This document shows, piece after piece, positions 1-5,572 of a stretch of 9,119 nt of DNA. Origin of the DNA: Dehalococcoidia bacterium (GTDB lineage: Bacteria; Chloroflexota; Dehalococcoidia; UBA2979); NCBI GenBank assembly GCA_018700215.1, contig JABIST010000325.1, positions 1-9,119 on the forward strand, read 5' to 3'. The number at the start of each line of letters is the position of its first letter. Within the stretch, counting starts at the first letter, position 1. Position numbers and translations under genes: made by a program. The notes under the pieces were generated by a model. It did not search any database, had not been told where the DNA came from, and worked only from the letters and a program-made list of their open reading frames with translations.

Positions 1-588
1 GCAACGGCCTCGAATGTGTTCGGCGTGGAGCTGGGCGAGGTGACGGCGGATCAACGGCGACGCGCGAAGGTGTTCAACTTTGGGGTGCTGTACGGGCTGA
101 CGGCGTTCGGGCTATCGCAGCGCGAGGGGATCGACTTCGACGAGGCGAACACGTTCATCGACGCGTACTTCAAGGCTTACCCACGGGTGCAGGAGTGGCG
201 TGAAGAGACGGTGGCCGAAGCGCGAGCACAAGGCTATGCGGAGACGTTGAGCGGTCGTCGCCGACCGATTCCTGACTTGAACGCGAACGATCACAATCGC
301 CGTCAGGCGGCCGAGCGGATTGCGATCAACATGCCGATCCAGGGGACGGCGTCCGACATCATCAAGATCGCAACGAACGCGATCGATATCGAGCTGCTGG
401 AGCGGCGGAACCAGGGCAAGCTGGCGCGAATGGTGTTGCAGGTGCACGACGAACTGATCTTCGAGCTACCTCGGGCGGAGCTGGACGAGGTGCGTGAGAT
501 CGCCCACCGGCTGATGCCTTCGATCGAACTTGCGGTGCCGCTGGACCTCGATGAGAAGGTGGGCGTGTGCTGGGGCGACCTCGAATGA
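1..588 (+). CDS. polA: DNA polymerase I, C-terminal part (5' end outside window)
   Basis: Family A DNA polymerase, which fills gaps in excision repair and replaces Okazaki primers. The frame is open from base 1, so the gene begins upstream and 195 residues are visible. Seen directly: the O-helix at window residues 19-32 (RRRAKVFNFGVLYG) carries the dNTP-binding Arg/Lys, the Phe at the position of Taq F667 and the Tyr of Taq Y671 (bases 91-93). Motif C, LQVHDELIFE (about bases 436-465), holds the catalytic His-Asp-Glu. Both are intact, so the polymerase domain should be active. The Phe at the 667 position is the usual E. coli/Taq state that discriminates against dideoxynucleotides. The 3'-5' and 5'-3' nuclease domains cannot be judged. 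The gene ends in TGA 22 bases before mutM with no terminator between, so co-transcription with mutM is likely. Confidence 0.97.
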   Translation, partial: ATASNVFGVELGEVTADQRRRAKVFNFGVLYGLTAFGLSQREGIDFDEANTFIDAYFKAYPRVQEWREETVAEARAQGYAETLSGRRRPIPDLNANDHNRRQAAERIAINMPIQGTASDIIKIATNAIDIELLERRNQGKLARMVLQVHDELIFELPRAELDEVREIAHRLMPSIELAVPLDLDEKVGVCWGDLE

Positions 589-613
589 TCGGTCTGCGCC
601 GCCACCGCTGATG
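585..613 (+). promoter_or_regulatory. SD-less leader of mutM with an overlapping 8-codon mini-ORF
   Basis: An ATG at 585 overlaps the polA stop (AATGA). It opens eight codons reading MIGLRRHR and stops at TGA 609-611, which overlaps the mutM ATG at 611. The mini-ORF therefore touches both neighbours exactly. Bases 594-613 (CTGCGCCGCCACCGCTGATG) match 18 of 20 with the sequence at the start of the P1 peptidase gene (2486-2505). No purine-rich ribosome site is present. A role in termination-reinitiation coupling is inferred, and translation of the mini-ORF is unproven. Confidence 0.3.
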
Positions 614-1432
614 CCTGAACTACCCGAGGTCGAGACGACTCGCCGCCATCTGGTGCCGCACATCGTGGGTCGCACGATCGTGGAGGTTGTGATCCACGCG
701 GGGGCGGATCGGCTGGCGATGACACACGCACCTCGGGAGCTGGAGGCGGAGCTGAGCGGGCGACGGATCGAGGCGGTGGAGCGGCACGGGAAGTACCTGC
801 TCGCGAGCCTCGACGATGGACGGACGTGGGTGATCCATCTGCGGATGAGCGGATCGCTGGTGATCGCACCGCCCGGGGAGCCGGCACATGCGTACGAGCG
901 GGCGCGTGTGGTGTTCGACGACGGCACGCTGATGCGATTCAACGACCTTCGGAAGTTTGGGACGTGGCACCTGGTGGAGGATGCTCGGGAGGCGATGCCG
1001 AACGCGGGGCCGGACGCGCTTTCGGACGAGTTCAGTGCTGGGTGGCTGCGAGAGCAGCTCGCGCGGCGGACGATTGCGGTGAAGAGTGCGCTGCTGGATC
1101 AGAAGATCGCGGCAGGTGTGGGCAACATCTACGCGGATGAGGCGTGTTTCATCGCGAAGATCGACCCTCGGACGCCGGCGGATGAGGTGGGGCCGCGGCG
1201 ATCGACACGGCTCCACGCGGCGGTAATTGAGGCGCTGCGACGCTCGCTGGACGACGGGGGAACGAGCTTCTCGACGTACCTCGATGGTCTCGGGCAGGAA
1301 GGGACGCATGTGATGAACGTGCACGTGTTCCGCCGCGAGGGGCAGAGCTGCGATCGCTGTGGTGGGGAGATTCGGAAGGTGCGGCTTGGTGGGCGAGGGA
1401 CGCATTTCTGTCCGGGATGCCAGCGGCGCTGA
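611..1432 (+). CDS. mutM: Formamidopyrimidine-DNA glycosylase (Fpg/MutM)
   Basis: Base-excision repair glycosylase/AP lyase for 8-oxoguanine and formamidopyrimidines. The start is fixed by the family's invariant N-terminus MPELPEVE: Pro2 is the Schiff-base nucleophile after Met removal and Glu3 the catalytic acid. A longer in-frame extension from 530 overlaps polA and lacks family features. Other landmarks: HGKYLL with Lys61 (equivalent of E. coli Lys57), HLRMSG with the intercalating Met79, the helix-two-turn-helix segment around GVGNIYADEA (about residues 170-182), and a C-terminal zinc finger CDRC-X16-CPGC containing the RGT loop. PELPEVE at the start and the C4 zinc finger favour MutM over Nei. 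The length of 273 residues is normal. No Shine-Dalgarno is seen. The start codon overlaps a TGA (TGATG) in another frame, suggesting coupling to upstream translation. Confidence 0.97.
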   Translation: MPELPEVETTRRHLVPHIVGRTIVEVVIHAGADRLAMTHAPRELEAELSGRRIEAVERHGKYLLASLDDGRTWVIHLRMSGSLVIAPPGEPAHAYERARVVFDDGTLMRFNDLRKFGTWHLVEDAREAMPNAGPDALSDEFSAGWLREQLARRTIAVKSALLDQKIAAGVGNIYADEACFIAKIDPRTPADEVGPRRSTRLHAAVIEALRRSLDDGGTSFSTYLDGLGQEGTHVMNVHVFRREGQSCDRCGGEIRKVRLGGRGTHFCPGCQRR

Positions 1433-1438
1433 TTCAAT

Positions 1439-1458
1439 CAGGGTTATTACGACCCTGG
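1439..1458 (+). repeat. CAGGGTT-N6-ACCCTGG element, copy 1
   Basis: Imperfect palindrome CAGGGTTATTACGACCCTGG, starting 7 bases after the mutM stop. The arms CAGGGT/ACCCTG pair perfectly over 6 bp. The same two 7-base half-sites with the same 6-base spacer occur at 5523-5542 upstream of yebC. No T-run follows, so it does not look like an intrinsic terminator. It may be an operator or a small dispersed repeat. Confidence 0.5.
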
Positions 1459-1469
1459 GGAGTTCCCGG

Positions 1470-1499
1470 TTGCTCACGGTAGGTGGGCGCTGGTACGTT
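1470..1499 (+). promoter_or_regulatory. Weak candidate promoter for the hydrolase gene
   Basis: TTGCTC (1470-1475), an 18-base spacer, then an extended -10, TGG-TACGTT (TACGTT 1494-1499). Only three of six bases match in each hexamer, with the TG extension as partial compensation. Transcription would start near 1506, upstream of the GTG at 1549 but downstream of the longer candidate start at 1483. Low confidence. Confidence 0.2.
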
Positions 1500-1536
1500 T
1501 CGCGCGATTCTTCTGACCAGCCCGATTGCGGGCGAC

Positions 1537-1540
1537 GGAG
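1537..1540 (+). promoter_or_regulatory. Ribosome binding site deciding the hydrolase start
   Basis: GGAG at 1537-1540 lies 8 bases before GTG 1549. The alternative GTG at 1483 has no comparable site, so the start at 1549 is preferred. Confidence 0.45.
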
Positions 1541-1548
1541 TGGCGGCC

Positions 1549-2481
1549 GTGGTCTTGTTGTTTGTGTCAGCAGTGCTTCTAATCGGAGTGCTCGCCTACC
1601 TTGGCGTAGCGCTCTATTTTGCTGAGATTTTTACGCGCTCCAAGCGCCGACGCGTCCAGGGAACTCCGGAAGACTTCGATATTCGGTTCCAGGATGTGCA
1701 GTTCCTGACGGCAGACCGGATGACGTTGGCTGGCTGGTTCCTTGAATCGCCGGGCGCCCGGGCAACGATCATCGTGATCCACGAGCGCGACGGGAACCGT
1801 GCCGATACGCGTCATGGGCTGTTGGAATTGCAGGCGGACTACGTGCGCCGGGGGTTCAACGTCTTCTCGTTCGATCTGCGAGGGCGAGGCGAATCGGCAG
1901 GACGACGTGACCATCTGGGCGCTACGGAGCGCGTGGACGTGCAGGCGGCACTGGCCTACGTGCGGCGACGCACCTCGCAACTCCCGATGGTGCTGCATGG
2001 CTTCGGATTCGGAGCGGGACTGGCACTGCAGGCGGCGCCGGGTGCACCGGATGTCGCGGGGGTGATCGCAGATTCTCCGGTCGCGTCGATGCGGGATCTG
2101 CTGCGATACCGGTACCGTCAGATGCCGGACTCGATGTTCCGGCTGACATGCTGGCTGAGCCGTCGAATCTTTCGCGGCGACGTGCACTCGCTGGCGCCGA
2201 TCGACGTGATCGGTCGGCTCGACACGCCGGTGTTGTTCATCCACTCGGAGATGGACGACGAGATTCCGGAATCACACACGCTGAACCTGTGCGCCGCGTC
2301 GCTGAACCCGTTGCATGAGACGTGGCGGTTGGATGACTTCCAGGGACACTGCACCTACTACGTGGAACATCCCAAGGAGTACCTGGAGCACTGCCAGGTG
2401 TTTGTCGATCGAATCGTCCCGGCGCGGTTCCTGGCGCCAGTGGAGACGCTGCCCAGCCCTCGAACGATCCAGGCCGGCTAA
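1549..2481 (+). CDS. Membrane-anchored alpha/beta-hydrolase-fold protein lacking the nucleophile serine
   Basis: About 310 residues from GTG 1549; a longer start at GTG 1483 would add 22. Residues 2-24 form one hydrophobic segment followed by TRSKRRR, so by the positive-inside rule the domain should face the cytoplasm. The rest reads as an alpha/beta-hydrolase: an early strand/oxyanion region IVIHERD, then the VFSFDLRGRGESAG turn typical of the fold (about residues 105-118). The nucleophile elbow at about 151-155 reads G-F-G-F-G where GxSxG is expected; the central residue is Gly153 (codon GGA 2005-2007). The acid (HSEMDDEIP, Asp236) and base (FQGHC, His267) positions are kept. Two or more base changes separate GGA from any Ser codon, so one sequencing error does not explain it. 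Probably a pseudo-hydrolase or one with another mechanism; the substrate is unknown. The membrane segment is less GC-rich than its neighbours. The P1 peptidase gene follows 21 bases after the stop, so the two are probably co-transcribed. Confidence 0.8.
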   Translation: MVLLFVSAVLLIGVLAYLGVALYFAEIFTRSKRRRVQGTPEDFDIRFQDVQFLTADRMTLAGWFLESPGARATIIVIHERDGNRADTRHGLLELQADYVRRGFNVFSFDLRGRGESAGRRDHLGATERVDVQAALAYVRRRTSQLPMVLHGFGFGAGLALQAAPGAPDVAGVIADSPVASMRDLLRYRYRQMPDSMFRLTCWLSRRIFRGDVHSLAPIDVIGRLDTPVLFIHSEMDDEIPESHTLNLCAASLNPLHETWRLDDFQGHCTYYVEHPKEYLEHCQVFVDRIVPARFLAPVETLPSPRTIQAG

Positions 2482-2505
2482 GCGGCTTCGCCGCCACCAC
2501 TGATG
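2482..2505 (+). promoter_or_regulatory. SD-less leader of the P1 peptidase gene with a small hairpin
   Basis: Immediately after the hydrolase stop, GCGGC-TTC-GCCGC (2482-2494) can form a 5-bp hairpin. Bases 2486-2505 (CTTCGCCGCCACCACTGATG) match the mutM leader at 18 of 20 positions, and the ATG overlaps a TGA (2501-2503) closing a frame that ends LRRHH, compared with LRRHR before mutM. No Shine-Dalgarno is visible. Involvement in start selection or coupled reinitiation is inferred. Confidence 0.3.
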
Positions 2506-3501
2506 TCGATCAACGACTCGATCACGGACGTTGCTGGGATTCGCGTCGGTCATTGGACGAACCGTCGCGCGGCGACTGGCTGCACCGTGGTGCTGTGCCC
2601 GCCGGGAACGGTGGGCGGCGTAGACGTACGCGGGGCCGCGCCGGGGACGCGCGAGACAGACCTGCTCCGGCCGGAAAACGCGGTGAGCGAAGTACACGCG
2701 ATCTTGCTGTCTGGCGGCTCGGCCTTCGGGTTGGCGGCCGCGAGCGGGGTGATGGAGGAGCTGGCCGAGCGAGGCATTGGTCTTTCGTTCGGTGGGCACA
2801 CGATCCCGATCGTCCCGGCAGCGATTCTGTTCGACCTGGGAGTGGGGCGGGCGGCGCATCCGGACGCAGACGCTGGACGACGCGCGGTTCGTCGGGCGCG
2901 TGGCGGGGTGATCGACGTGGGCTCGGTGGGCGCGGGCACCGGGGCGACGATCGCGAAGTCCGCGGGGCGGGAGCATGCGCTGAAGGGCGGCATTGGCACG
3001 GCGAGCGAGCGGCTGGACTCGGGCGTGGTGGTTGCGGCACTGGTGGCGCTGAACGCGGTGGGCGGGGTGCGCGATCCGCAGACCGGGGAGCAGATTGCGG
3101 CACCTCGGGGGAAGCGGCGCGAGTTCCAGGACCTGGACGAGCTGGTGCGTGCGATGCCGGCAGTGCCGCCGACGCCGGGTGAGCACACGACGCTGGCGGT
3201 GGTAGCGACGAATGCGCGGCTGACGAAGACACAGACGAATCGGATGGCGACGGTGGCGCACGACGGGCTGGGATCGGCGATCTGGCCGGTACATACTCGT
3301 GCGGATGGGGACGTGGTGTTCGGCCTGGCGACGGGCGAGGTGGAGGTGACGGCGGCGGAGCTGACGGGCATTGAGGCCTACGCGACGCGAGCCGTGGAGC
3401 GAGCAATCGTCAACGCAGTGCGGAGCGCGGAATCGCTAGCCGATACTCCATCTGTGGCCGAATGGCGTAGTGGCCGTGGGAGCAAATCGCAGCGGCGTTG
3501 A
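2503..3501 (+). CDS. P1 (S58/DmpA-NylC type) self-cleaving peptidase
   Basis: 332 residues. It belongs to the N-terminal-nucleophile amidases of the DmpA/NylC group, whose members include L-aminopeptidase/D-esterases, beta-aminopeptidases and the nylon-oligomer hydrolase NylC. The precursor cleaves itself into two chains before a Ser or Thr that becomes the nucleophile. Seen: the opening ITDVAGIRVGHW (7-18), GTRETDLL (48-55), the LLSGGSAFGL motif (68-77), GSVGAGTGAT (140-149), and EHTTLAVVATNARLTKTQ (from residue 227), followed by the VAHDGL and VHTRADGDVVFGLATG segments typical of the family. By position Thr229 is the expected new N-terminus; the residue before it is His228, where NylC has Asn. 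No signal peptide is seen, so it is probably cytoplasmic. The true substrate is unknown. It lies just upstream of panBC. Its stop overlaps the -35 of the pan promoter. Confidence 0.9.
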   Translation: MSINDSITDVAGIRVGHWTNRRAATGCTVVLCPPGTVGGVDVRGAAPGTRETDLLRPENAVSEVHAILLSGGSAFGLAAASGVMEELAERGIGLSFGGHTIPIVPAAILFDLGVGRAAHPDADAGRRAVRRARGGVIDVGSVGAGTGATIAKSAGREHALKGGIGTASERLDSGVVVAALVALNAVGGVRDPQTGEQIAAPRGKRREFQDLDELVRAMPAVPPTPGEHTTLAVVATNARLTKTQTNRMATVAHDGLGSAIWPVHTRADGDVVFGLATGEVEVTAAELTGIEAYATRAVERAIVNAVRSAESLADTPSVAEWRSGRGSKSQRR

Positions 3502-3525
3502 CTCGGACTCGGGTGATCTTATACT
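3498..3525 (+). promoter_or_regulatory. Sigma-70-type promoter of panB-panC
   Basis: TTGACT (3498-3503), a 16-base spacer, then TATACT (3520-3525): five of six consensus bases in each hexamer, the best promoter in the window. The -35 overlaps the TGA stop of the peptidase gene. Transcription should begin near 3532, leaving a leader of about 110 bases before panB. Confidence 0.75.
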
Positions 3526-3533
3526 GATGGCGT

Positions 3534-3543
3534 CGGTCGACCG
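3534..3543 (+). promoter_or_regulatory. Palindrome at the predicted pan transcription start
   Basis: CGGTCGACCG is a perfect 10-base self-complementary sequence positioned within a few bases of the predicted +1 of the panB promoter. This is a plausible operator position, though a 10-base palindrome could also arise by chance in GC-rich DNA. No known regulator is recognised. Confidence 0.25.
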
Positions 3544-3573
3544 GCAGGGGCGGCGGCCAGACAGATAGGACGA

Positions 3574-3642
3574 TTGAGCAAGATTTTTCCCCGCGATCAG
3601 AGACCGCCTGGATCCATTTTGGACTGGGACGGAAGGACATGA
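3574..3642 (+). CDS. Possible 22-codon leader peptide before panB
   Basis: A TTG at 3574 opens 22 codons and stops at TGA 3640-3642, overlapping the panB start region (ATGATG). Upstream AGGA (3567-3570) is only 3 bases away, a poor spacing. The peptide has no run of one amino acid that would point to classical attenuation. It may only be a chance frame in the untranslated leader. Confidence 0.15.
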   Translation: MSKIFPRDQRPPGSILDWDGRT

Positions 3643-4598
3643 TGGCGAAGCGAATTTCCGTACTTGATATCCAACGCATGCGGGACCGTGGTGAGCCGAT
3701 CACCATGCTGACCGCGTATGACTATCCGACTGCACGGATGGCGGATGAGGCCGGCATTCCGGTGATCCTGGTGGGCGACACGCTGGGCATGGTGGTGCTG
3801 GGCTACGACTCGACGATTCCAGTGACGGTCGACGACATGATTCACCACGGCAAAGCGGTGGTGCGCGGCACACAGCGTTCGCATGTTGTGGTCGACATGC
3901 CGTTTGGTTCGTACCAAGGCGGTTGGCAGGACGCGCTGAAGAACGCGACGCGGATCATGCAGGAGACCGGCTGCGGCTCTGTGAAGCTGGAGGGCGGCAC
4001 CCGCTCCGCAGAGACTGCGCAGCACCTGGTGGACGCGGGGATCCCGGTGATGGGGCACATTGGCCTGACACCGCAATCGGTGAACCAGATGGGTGGGTTC
4101 CGGGTGCAGGGGAAGACGCCGCGCGATGCGGTGCATCTGATCTCGGACGCGAAGGCGCTGGCAGAAGCGGGCACGTACGCGATTGTGCTGGAGCTGGTGC
4201 CGACGGCGCTGGCGCAGATGATCACGCAGCGTGTGAAGGTGCCGACGATTGGAATTGGTGCTGGGCCATTCTGCAGTGGGCAGGTGCAGGTGTGGCACGA
4301 CATCCTGGGGATGTACGACGATCTGAAGCCACGCCACGCGCGACAGTTCGCGGAGCTGGGCACGGCTATTCGCGGCGCGATCTCGACATACCGCAAGCAG
4401 GTGGAGGCGGGCGAATTTCCGACGGCGGACGAGTCGTTCTACATGGACGAGCGTGCGTTGGAGCTGATCAAGCTGCAGCTACCGGAGCTGGACGGCGATC
4501 TGAGCGATCCACAGCGAGTGCTGGCCGAGCACGATTACGAGCTGGTGGCGCGCGCATCGGAGAACGTGGACGAGCGTCACCCGACGGACGCCGGGTAG
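3642..4598 (+). CDS. panB: 3-methyl-2-oxobutanoate hydroxymethyltransferase
   Basis: First committed step of pantothenate synthesis: transfers a hydroxymethyl group from 5,10-methylenetetrahydrofolate to 2-oxoisovalerate, giving ketopantoate in the cytoplasm. The family signature is plain: ITMLTAYD (20-27), VGDTLGM with metal ligand Asp46, VVVDMPFGSY with Asp85, GSVKLEGG (Lys115), MGHIGLTPQS (137-146) and LELVP with the catalytic base Glu184, then IGIGAG. Start: two adjacent ATGs (3639, 3642) follow GGAAGGA (3631-3637). The second gives a 4-base spacer and is preferred; the difference is one residue. At 318 residues it is about 50 longer than E. coli PanB (264). The extra length is a charged, helix-prone C-terminal tail after FPTADESFYM. 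panC follows after 27 bases, so the two form an operon. Confidence 0.97.
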   Translation: MAKRISVLDIQRMRDRGEPITMLTAYDYPTARMADEAGIPVILVGDTLGMVVLGYDSTIPVTVDDMIHHGKAVVRGTQRSHVVVDMPFGSYQGGWQDALKNATRIMQETGCGSVKLEGGTRSAETAQHLVDAGIPVMGHIGLTPQSVNQMGGFRVQGKTPRDAVHLISDAKALAEAGTYAIVLELVPTALAQMITQRVKVPTIGIGAGPFCSGQVQVWHDILGMYDDLKPRHARQFAELGTAIRGAISTYRKQVEAGEFPTADESFYMDERALELIKLQLPELDGDLSDPQRVLAEHDYELVARASENVDERHPTDAG

Positions 4599-4615
4599 GG
4601 CGCCTCAGGAGATTT

Positions 4616-4620
4616 GAGGG
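4616..4620 (+). promoter_or_regulatory. Ribosome binding site deciding the panC start
   Basis: GAGGG at 4616-4620 lies 5 bases before ATG 4626. The upstream TTG at 4614 is only 2 bases from AGGAG (4607-4611), too close to serve it. ATG 4626 also gives the usual short N-terminus of PanC. Confidence 0.55.
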
Positions 4621-4625
4621 CGTCC

Positions 4626-5471
4626 ATGCAGGTCGTCCGGACGATCCGCGACTATCGTGCGGCGCGAGCTGAGCTGGCGGGGCCGGTTGGCCTGTTTCCA
4701 ACACTGGGCGGTGTGCACGACGGGCACCTGGCGCTGGTGGACCGTGCGCGCAGCGAGTGCGCGAGTGTGGTTGGCTGGCTGTTCCTGAATCCGACGCAGT
4801 TTGGGCCGAACGAGGATCTCGATCGGTACCCACACGATGAGGCGTTCGACCTGGCGCAGCTTGAGGCGCATGGGGTGGACCTGCTGCTGATGCCGTCGCA
4901 GGAAGAGATTTACCCGGCGGGGTTCGACACGCTGGTACACGTGGGCGGGGTCACGGGGCGGCTGGAAGGTGAGCGACGGCCGGGGCACTTCGATGGCGTG
5001 ACGACGATTGTGCTGAAGCTGCTGAACATCATGCAGCCAGACCGCGCCTACTTCGGCGAGAAGGATGCGCAACAGCTTCGGGTGGTTCGTCAGCTTGTCC
5101 GCGATCTGAATCTGCCGATGGAGATTGTGGCGTGCCGCACGGTGCGTGATCCGGACGGGCTGGCGCTGTCATCGAGGAACGCTTACCTCTCGGACGAAGA
5201 GCGGGCGGACGCGCTGGCGCTCTCGCGTGGGCTGCGGCTGGTTGAGGCGGCATTCGCCTCGGGAGAGCGGGACGCGGACCGGCTGCGGGCGCTGGTACGA
5301 GGCGAGATGGAGGCGGCACCGCTGGTGCGCGTCGACTACGTGTCGCTGTCGGACGATGAGACGCTGGAGGAGTTGTCGGGGGCGATTGAGCCGCCGGCGC
5401 TGCTCTCGCTGGCGGCGCATGTGGGGCAGACGCACCTGATCGACAACGTGACGTTGGGGCATCGTGAGTGA
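4626..5471 (+). CDS. panC: Pantothenate synthetase (pantoate--beta-alanine ligase)
   Basis: ATP-dependent condensation of pantoate with beta-alanine through a pantoyl-adenylate, the last step of pantothenate synthesis, in the cytoplasm. 281 residues, the normal length. Motifs: PTLGGVHDGHLAL (25-37) is the nucleotide-binding HxGH motif, here altered from the usual PTMGALHEGH though both His are kept. Then LNPTQFGPNEDLDRYP, LLMPSQEEIYP, RRPGHFDGVTTIVLKLLNI (pantoate and ATP binding), DRAYFGEKDAQQL, and DGLALSSRN, the KMSKS-like loop. The C-terminal dimer/lid domain is present (VDYVSL and following). It pairs with the adjacent panB. A panD is not seen in the window, so beta-alanine must come from elsewhere. 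Transcription from the promoter at 3498-3525 is likely. Confidence 0.97.
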   Translation: MQVVRTIRDYRAARAELAGPVGLFPTLGGVHDGHLALVDRARSECASVVGWLFLNPTQFGPNEDLDRYPHDEAFDLAQLEAHGVDLLLMPSQEEIYPAGFDTLVHVGGVTGRLEGERRPGHFDGVTTIVLKLLNIMQPDRAYFGEKDAQQLRVVRQLVRDLNLPMEIVACRTVRDPDGLALSSRNAYLSDEERADALALSRGLRLVEAAFASGERDADRLRALVRGEMEAAPLVRVDYVSLSDDETLEELSGAIEPPALLSLAAHVGQTHLIDNVTLGHRE

Positions 5472-5510
5472 GTGGCGGCGGTTCGTCGATTTCGGCGAGC
5501 ACTGATCATT

Positions 5511-5518
5511 GCTAGGAT
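5511..5518 (+). promoter_or_regulatory. Candidate -10 element for the yebC-ruvCA operon
   Basis: TAGGAT (5513-5518) keeps the strongest -10 positions, and the bases just before it (TTGC, with TG at 5510-5511) make it an extended -10. A -35 is poor: TTTCGG at 5490-5495, 17 bases upstream, has only the first two bases right. Transcription would start near 5525, inside the palindrome at 5523-5542. Confidence 0.45.
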
Positions 5519-5522
5519 GACA

Positions 5523-5542
5523 CAGGGTTCGGAGAACCCTGG
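5523..5542 (+). promoter_or_regulatory. CAGGGTT-N6-ACCCTGG element, copy 2: palindrome at yebC +1
   Basis: CAGGGTTCGGAGAACCCTGG contains a perfect 8-bp inverted repeat (CAGGGTTC/GAACCCTG) around GGA. It begins 5 bases after the candidate -10 and covers the predicted start of transcription, an ideal place for a repressor, or a hairpin at the 5' end of the mRNA. It repeats the half-sites and spacing of 1439-1458. The inner GTTC-N3-GAAC is not the GAAC-N4-GTTC of the Bacillus/Actinobacteria LexA box. The binding protein is unknown. Confidence 0.5.
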
Positions 5543-5572
5543 TTAGCGATATCCACGCTACGGAGGTCATGC

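Noticed and set aside
530..610. Longer MutM starting in polA
   Set aside because: The extension overlaps the end of polA, and MutM chemistry needs Pro at position 2, which only the ATG at 611 provides.
1439..1458. Intrinsic terminator after mutM
   Set aside because: The stem is only 6 bp with an A/T-containing loop, and the bases that follow are GGGAGTTCCC-like with no T-run; the duplicate copy sits at a promoter, so an operator or repeat reading is better.
2315..2503. 62-codon + strand frame ending at the P1 peptidase start
   Set aside because: It lies almost wholly inside the hydrolase gene in another frame and has biased composition; only its last codons are of interest as part of the shared leader.
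2522..3406. Long open frames on the minus strand opposite the P1 peptidase and opposite mutM (620-1477)
   Set aside because: Very Arg/Pro/Ser-rich translations with no family resemblance; such antisense frames are expected from GC-rich codon bias on the coding strand.
5523..5542. LexA/SOS box upstream of yebC-ruvCA
   Set aside because: The palindrome is GTTC-N3-GAAC inside, the reverse orientation and wrong spacing compared with GAAC-N4-GTTC; other lineage LexA sites cannot be judged without a search.
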